Assembly: GCF_002904335.1 (NCBI RefSeq)
Contig: NZ_PPHF01000155.1
Span: 186,001 to 250,000, forward strand
DNA: 64,000 nucleotides
Direction of reading: 5' to 3'
DNA from: Amycolatopsis sp. CA-126428
GTDB lineage: Bacteria; Actinomycetota; Actinomycetes; Mycobacteriales; Pseudonocardiaceae
Shown here: in pieces, positions 58,946-64,000 of the stretch
How the letters are laid out: every line of letters begins with the position of its first letter
How positions within the stretch are numbered: the stretch's first letter is position 1
Notes under the pieces: model-generated
The model's input: the letters and a program-made list of their open reading frames with translations, nothing else
What the model was told of the DNA's origin: nothing
Databases searched by the model: none
Position numbers and translations under genes: made by a program

Positions 58946-59368
58946 ATGAAGTACCGCCCCGGCGACGTCTCCCTGGCCGTCAAGCGCCTGCAGTACCGCC
59001 ACCACCGGGCACTGAGCCGGGTCCTGGCGCCGCTGGGGCTTTCGCTCGTGCAGTGGGACACCCTGCGCCACCTGCACCGCCGCCCGGACGCTTCGCTGCA
59101 CGAGCTGGCGGTGCTGACCTTCCAGACCGACCAGTCCTTCGGTTCACTGGCGACCCGGATGGCCGAGCGCGGGCTCATCGAACGCGTCCCCGGTCCGGGC
59201 CGCGCGGTCCGGCACCGGCTCACACCGGAAGGCGCGCGGCTGCGCGCCGAGGGACAGGACCTCGTCGACGGTGTCGCCGAGTCGTCGTTCCGCGACCTGT
59301 CACAGGTCGAACTCGACCAGCTGGGCGAGCTGCTGGATCGAGCCTTGGGCCCGGACCCGACCGCGTAG
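58946..59368 (+). CDS. MarR family transcriptional regulator
   Basis: The protein has 140 residues from ATG 58946, with AGGGTGAG in front (GTG 58937 is an in-frame alternative). The winged HTH spans about 45-105 (LSLVQWDTLRHLHRRPDASLHELAVLTFQTDQSFGSLATRMAERGLIERV), with the wing in GPGRAVRHRLTPEGARL. MarR repressors are released by phenolic or oxidised ligands. It faces the alpha/beta hydrolase operon across a 28-bp palindrome and probably represses that operon and itself. Confidence 0.93.
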   Translation: MKYRPGDVSLAVKRLQYRHHRALSRVLAPLGLSLVQWDTLRHLHRRPDASLHELAVLTFQTDQSFGSLATRMAERGLIERVPGPGRAVRHRLTPEGARLRAEGQDLVDGVAESSFRDLSQVELDQLGELLDRALGPDPTA

Positions 59369-59493
59369 CCCGCGGTCGTCGGCGACCTCGCCCGGCACTA
59401 AGAAATGTATAACGTCATATACGGCGTGGGTGGTCTCGGTGAAATTCACGACCGAGAACCACGGATCAAAAGCGCTTCGACCGCGCCGGGCGG

Positions 59494-60321
59494 TCAGCCG
59501 GTGACCTTGCGGGCCACCCCGCCGTAGAGCTGCGTGTTGGTGTACGGATCATTCGACACGTCACCCGGGCCGCCCGGCCGCCACAGCGCGCAGCCGACCA
59601 GGCCGGGTTCGATCAGCTGGAAGTCGCCGAACATCGACTCGACTTCGCGGTAGGTGCGGGTGGTGGCCTGGTCGTGGCCGCTGGCCTGGTTGAACGTGCC
59701 CACGAGGCGGTTCATCCGGTTGCCTTCCTGGTCGCTGACCATGTGCGAGATCGCCAGGTAGCTGCCGGCCGGGAGGCGGCGGCGGTACTCGGCGAGCAGC
59801 CGGTGCGGCTCGACGGCGTCCGGGATCCAGTGCAGCATCGCCACCATCAGCAGGCCGATCGGTTCGCCGAAGTCGAGCCGGCGCAGTTCCGGGTCGGCGA
59901 AGATCCCGTCCGGGGCGGTGAAGTCCCCGTGCGCGATCGTGGCGTTTTCGCTGGTGCGCAGCAGCATCTTGCTGTGCGCGACGGCGATGGGGTCGCGGTC
60001 GACGTAGACCACGCGGCACCGCGGGTCGAGCTCGCCGGCGATCTGGTGGACGTTGCCGACCGTGGGGATGCCCGAGCCGATGTCGAGGAATTGCCGGATG
60101 CCCAGGTCCATCAGCGTGCGGACGACCCGGCCGAGGAACGCGCGGTTGAGCCGGGCGACGTCGCGGATGCCGGGCATGACCTTTTCGGCCTGCTCGGCGG
60201 CCTCGCGGTCGGCCTGGAAATTGTGCGCGCCGCCCAGGAGATAGTCGTAGGTGCGGGAACTGCTGGGTTTCGTCGTGTCGATACCCGGAGGAACCCATTC
60301 CTCTTGCTGGTGTTGTGTCAT
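59494..60321 (-). CDS. DUF574-type SAM-dependent methyltransferase
   Basis: The protein has 275 residues from ATG 60321, preceded by GAGGTGGG. The DUF574 hallmark is PPGIDTTKPSSSRTYDYLLGGAHNFQADREAAE near the N-terminus. The SAM motif is FLDIGSGIPTVGNVHQIA, then YVDRDPIAVAHSKMLL, which places the adenosine-binding Asp. The family is expanded in actinomycetes, and substrates are largely unknown. It is divergent from the cytochrome P450 gene with 161 bp between. A joint role in secondary metabolism is possible but not shown. Confidence 0.93.
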   Translation of the reverse strand: MTQHQQEEWVPPGIDTTKPSSSRTYDYLLGGAHNFQADREAAEQAEKVMPGIRDVARLNRAFLGRVVRTLMDLGIRQFLDIGSGIPTVGNVHQIAGELDPRCRVVYVDRDPIAVAHSKMLLRTSENATIAHGDFTAPDGIFADPELRRLDFGEPIGLLMVAMLHWIPDAVEPHRLLAEYRRRLPAGSYLAISHMVSDQEGNRMNRLVGTFNQASGHDQATTRTYREVESMFGDFQLIEPGLVGCALWRPGGPGDVSNDPYTNTQLYGGVARKVTG

Positions 60322-60482
60322 CGCGTCCCACCTCGCTCGCCTTCGAACGAAGAACATACTCACTCCGGCGGCGGACCCGATTACGCCATCGGTGTGACGT
60401 CAATTCAGCCGATGGGTGCTGTCGCGTGCGGCCGATCGGGCCTAGGGTGGCAAGCCTCCTTCCGGACAGCCAAGGAGAGGAA

Positions 60483-61814
60483 ATGGACGGCCCGATCGCG
60501 CCAGGCCGCCGGATCCTGCTGGGGCACACGTCGTCGCTGTTGCGGCAGCGGGTCGGGTTCACGTCTTCGTTGCGGGCGCACGGCGATATCGTGCGGCTCT
60601 TCCTCGGTCCGTTGGAGACGTATTTCCTGACGAGTCCGGAGTTGGTCAATCACGTTCTCGTCGCGCAGGGGACCAGCTTCTCGAAAGGAATCATCTTCGA
60701 TCGTTTCCGGCCGTTCATGGGAAACGGGCTGGTCATGTCGGAAGGAGCGTTCCACCTGCGGCAGCGGCGGTTGATGCAGCCGGCGTTCCACGGGGCCCGG
60801 CTCGCCGGGTACGCGGACACGATGGTGCGGGCCACCGGGGAATTGACCGGTACCTGGCGGGCGGGGGAGGTGCGCAGGCTGGACGCGGACCTGCAGCGGC
60901 TGGCCGTCACCGTCGTGGGGGAGACGCTCTTCGCCACCGAACTGGGGCGGCGGGCCGTCGCGGAGGCCCACCGGTCGATCCCGGTGGTGTTGAAGGCGGG
61001 GATGATCCGGGCGCTGTCGCCGCGGTTCCTCGAACACGTTCCGGTGATTCCCGCCAACCGGCGGTTCGACCGGGCCGTCGACCGGCTCCGGCGGGTCGTG
61101 CAGGAGGTCATCACCGGGTGGCGGGCCACGGGGGAGGACCGGGGTGATCTGCTGTCCATGCTGATGCTGGCCCGGGATCCCGGGACCGGTGCGGGGATGA
61201 CCGACGACCAGGTCTACGACGAGGTGATCACGTTGCTGACGGCGGGCAGTGAGACGAGCGCCGTCGCGCTGACGTGGCTGTTCCACGAGCTGGCCCGGCA
61301 CCCGGAGGTCGAGCGGCGGGCGCGGGCCGAGGTGGACGAGGTGCTGGCCGGGCGCGCGGCCACTTTCGATGACGTCGCGAGGCTGGCGTACCTGCGCCGG
61401 ATCGTCAGTGAGGTCCTGCGGATGTACCCGATCTGGATCCTCATGCGGCGGGCCCTGCGGGACGTCGAACTCGGCGGGGTGCGGCTGCCCGCCGGTACGG
61501 AGGTCATGTTCAGTCCGTTTTCGCTGCATTTCGATCCGCGGTTCCACGAAGATCCGGATCGGTTCGATCCCGATCGGTGGTTGCCCGAGCGGGCGGCGCG
61601 CATTCCGAAGGGTGCGTATGTGCCGTTCGGGGCGGGTGGCCGGCAATGCATCGGGCAGGCTTTCGCGGACACGGAGATCACTTTGGTCGCGGCTTCGGTG
61701 CTGGCCGGGTGGGAGTTGTTCCCGGTACCGGGGGTGCCGGTGCGGTTGACGGTGACTTCGGCCGCGTATCCCGACCGGATGCCGATGACCGTGGTCCCGC
61801 GGCGGGTGGCCTGA
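60483..61814 (+). CDS. Cytochrome P450
   Basis: The protein has 443 residues from ATG 60483, with GGAGAGGA upstream. All P450 signatures are present: I-helix AGSETSA (oxygen-activating Thr), K-helix EVLRMYP (ExxR), PERF-like FDPDRWLPER and the haem loop FGAGGRQCIG with Cys389 as thiolate ligand. The N-terminal layout (GHTSSLLRQRVGFTSSLRAHGDIVRLFLGP) resembles soluble terpenoid-oxidising bacterial P450s such as pentalenene oxygenase relatives. Redox partners are not encoded nearby. Upstream promoter shared with the divergent methyltransferase gene. Confidence 0.95.
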   Translation: MDGPIAPGRRILLGHTSSLLRQRVGFTSSLRAHGDIVRLFLGPLETYFLTSPELVNHVLVAQGTSFSKGIIFDRFRPFMGNGLVMSEGAFHLRQRRLMQPAFHGARLAGYADTMVRATGELTGTWRAGEVRRLDADLQRLAVTVVGETLFATELGRRAVAEAHRSIPVVLKAGMIRALSPRFLEHVPVIPANRRFDRAVDRLRRVVQEVITGWRATGEDRGDLLSMLMLARDPGTGAGMTDDQVYDEVITLLTAGSETSAVALTWLFHELARHPEVERRARAEVDEVLAGRAATFDDVARLAYLRRIVSEVLRMYPIWILMRRALRDVELGGVRLPAGTEVMFSPFSLHFDPRFHEDPDRFDPDRWLPERAARIPKGAYVPFGAGGRQCIGQAFADTEITLVAASVLAGWELFPVPGVPVRLTVTSAAYPDRMPMTVVPRRVA

Positions 61815-61842
61815 GCGGCACCGGAAATCGATCGACCCGGTT

Positions 61843-61885
61843 TTCTTGATCGACCTCGGTTCTTGATCGGCTCTGTTTCTTGATC
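61843..61885 (+). repeat. Three TTCTTGATC direct repeats at 17-bp period
   Basis: TTCTTGATC occurs at 61843-61851, 61860-61868 and 61877-61885, spaced exactly 17 bp start to start. They lie in the 118-bp gap between the P450 stop and the secreted hydrolase GTG, ending 48 bp before it. The pattern is like iterated binding sites for a regulator upstream of the hydrolase gene, but the regulator is unknown. Confidence 0.8.
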
Positions 61886-61932
61886 ACTTTTCAAGTTTGC
61901 TCGGTACTGTTCTCTTTCGGAGGTAGTTTTTC

Positions 61933-62985
61933 GTGTTCGGATTCCGTGGTGGGATGAAGCGCGCCGCCGGTCGTCGCCGGCGGGCCACTGTGCTCGTGCT
62001 GGTGGCACTCGGCTTCCTGCTGGTGCCCGTGTCGGCCAGGGCGGAGGGCGCGAGCTGCCGGGAGTTGTACTTCCCGGTGACGCTCGTGGCGCTTCCGCAG
62101 ACGATGCACGGCACCTTGTGCGTGCCGTCCGGTGGCGCGGGTACGGTGCAGGTGCTGATTCCCGGCGGTACGTACAACAGTTCCTACTGGGACATCGGGT
62201 ACCAGCCGGAGCTCCGGTCCTACCGGCTGGCGATGAACAACGCCGGGTACGCCACGCTGGCGCTCGACCGGCTCGGTACCGGGCGCAGCACCACGCCGCC
62301 GAGCGCGGTGCTGACGACGATCACCGAAGCGGCGGTGGTGCACCAGGTGATCCAGGCGGTCCGGTCGGGTGCGCAGGGGCCGCGCTTCGGCAAGGTGATC
62401 CTGGCGGGACATTCGTTCGGTTCCGGGACCGCGAGCATCGAAGCGGCCACGTTCCACGACGTCGACGCCGTGCTCGTCACCGGGCTGGCCCACCGGTTGA
62501 ACCTCACCGGGACGGCGGCGGTCTTCGCGTCCACTTACCCGGCCTTGCTCGATCCGCGCTTCGTCGCCGGCGGCTACGACCCCGGTTACCTGACCACGCT
62601 GCCGGGCACGCGGTACTCGATCTTCCACACACCGGGCCCGAAGGTGGACGGCGCGATCGCGTTCGACGAGGCGACGAAGGACACTTCGGCGTACGAGCAG
62701 GCGGCCGACCTGTTCCCGATCGGGATCATCGCGCCGTACTCGCTGCTGATCGACCGGCCGGTGATGATCGTGCTGGGGCAGGACTCGGTCTTCTGCGGGC
62801 TGCTGGCCACCAACTGCTCGTCCGCGGTCGCGATCAAGACGTCCGAGACGCCGTACTACGCGGCCGGGGTGGATCTGACGACGTATGCGCTGCCGGGGTA
62901 CGGGCACGCGATCAACTACGCGCCCAACGCGCCCGACTACTTCCGGGCGGTCGTCGACTGGGCGAACCGGAAGGTTGGCCGCTGA
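61933..62985 (+). CDS. Secreted alpha/beta hydrolase
   Basis: The protein has 350 residues from GTG 61933 (GGAGGT eight bases upstream); ATG 61954 is an alternative. Residues about 8-38 are a signal peptide with twin Arg (GRRRRATVLVLVALGFLLV), cleaved near ARA. The nucleophile elbow is GHSFGSG with the preceding LAGHS pattern, and a catalytic His is likely GYGHAIN. Two Cys pairs are probable. It is a lipase, esterase or peptidase of the extracellular alpha/beta fold. It follows the P450 with a repeat array between and is closed by a hairpin. Confidence 0.85.
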   Translation: MFGFRGGMKRAAGRRRRATVLVLVALGFLLVPVSARAEGASCRELYFPVTLVALPQTMHGTLCVPSGGAGTVQVLIPGGTYNSSYWDIGYQPELRSYRLAMNNAGYATLALDRLGTGRSTTPPSAVLTTITEAAVVHQVIQAVRSGAQGPRFGKVILAGHSFGSGTASIEAATFHDVDAVLVTGLAHRLNLTGTAAVFASTYPALLDPRFVAGGYDPGYLTTLPGTRYSIFHTPGPKVDGAIAFDEATKDTSAYEQAADLFPIGIIAPYSLLIDRPVMIVLGQDSVFCGLLATNCSSAVAIKTSETPYYAAGVDLTTYALPGYGHAINYAPNAPDYFRAVVDWANRKVGR

Positions 62986-63090
62986 GGTAGGCGCGTCACC
63001 GGGTGCGGGGGTCTCGAAAGTTTCGAATTCCCGCGCCCGTGTAAATTTCACGGATCGATTGTCCTTTGTGGACCTGTAGCAAGGCTTTGA

Positions 63091-64000
<910 letters not shown>

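Noticed and set aside
59407-59422. GTATA-N6-TATAC imperfect palindrome between MarR and methyltransferase genes
   Set aside because: Lies between convergent 3' ends, far from any start codon; could be random in a locally AT-rich stretch.

Overview
The window is very GC-rich, with GTG starts, many 1-14 base start/stop overlaps and gene families (IclR, NB-ARC/TPR regulators, DUF574-type methyltransferases, secreted GH18 and GH62 glycosidases) that point to a filamentous actinomycete. A Pseudonocardiales genus such as Amycolatopsis is my best guess, from gene style only. No rRNA, tRNA, CRISPR array or insertion sequence was recognised.

Layout. 1-26 kb is metabolic and exported-protein territory: the end of an M24 peptidase with an Lrp-type regulator, a MazEF-like toxin-antitoxin pair, an SGNH hydrolase, TetR/azoreductase and LysR/SDR divergent pairs, a VOC protein and an FAD monooxygenase, a two-ATPase ABC exporter, a GH18 chitinase with a DasR-like operator, a CoA-transferase/citryl-CoA-lyase/intradiol-dioxygenase/reductase operon with a divergent IclR-amidohydrolase pair, a parallel beta-helix exoprotein and a His/Asp-rich exoprotein.

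26.4-55 kb is an extracellular contractile injection system (eCIS, phage-tail-like). It has a cap/terminator protein (DUF4255), AAA+ ATPase, DUF4157 HExxH protein, sheath, two tube-type proteins, a LysM hub protein, VgrG-like spike, PAAR tip, gp25, two baseplate proteins, and envelope-associated accessory proteins: zinc ribbon plus discoidin-like domain, a 1339-residue propeller/VWA/HYR protein, and an Ig/TM/coiled-coil protein. A divergent gene encodes a 1144-residue candidate cargo ending in an HNH nuclease motif. Five copies of an inverted repeat, TGCCC-N4-GGGCA, lie in front of the eCIS transcription units and could be the operator for a shared regulator; a LuxR-type protein with a degenerate receiver domain is encoded at the end of the cluster. 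A visibly AT-richer insert (about 29.97-32.7 kb) carries an NB-ARC/TPR STAND protein and a phosphoribosyltransferase.

55-64 kb holds a two-component pair with a soluble sensor kinase, an ABM/MBL-hydrolase/alpha-beta-hydrolase operon divergent from a MarR regulator across a perfect 28-bp palindrome, a DUF574-type methyltransferase, a cytochrome P450, a secreted alpha/beta hydrolase, and the start of a secreted ricin-lectin/GH62 arabinofuranosidase cut by the window end.

All family calls are from reading motifs in translations. No database search was run, and coordinates of GTG/ATG starts are choices explained per entry.
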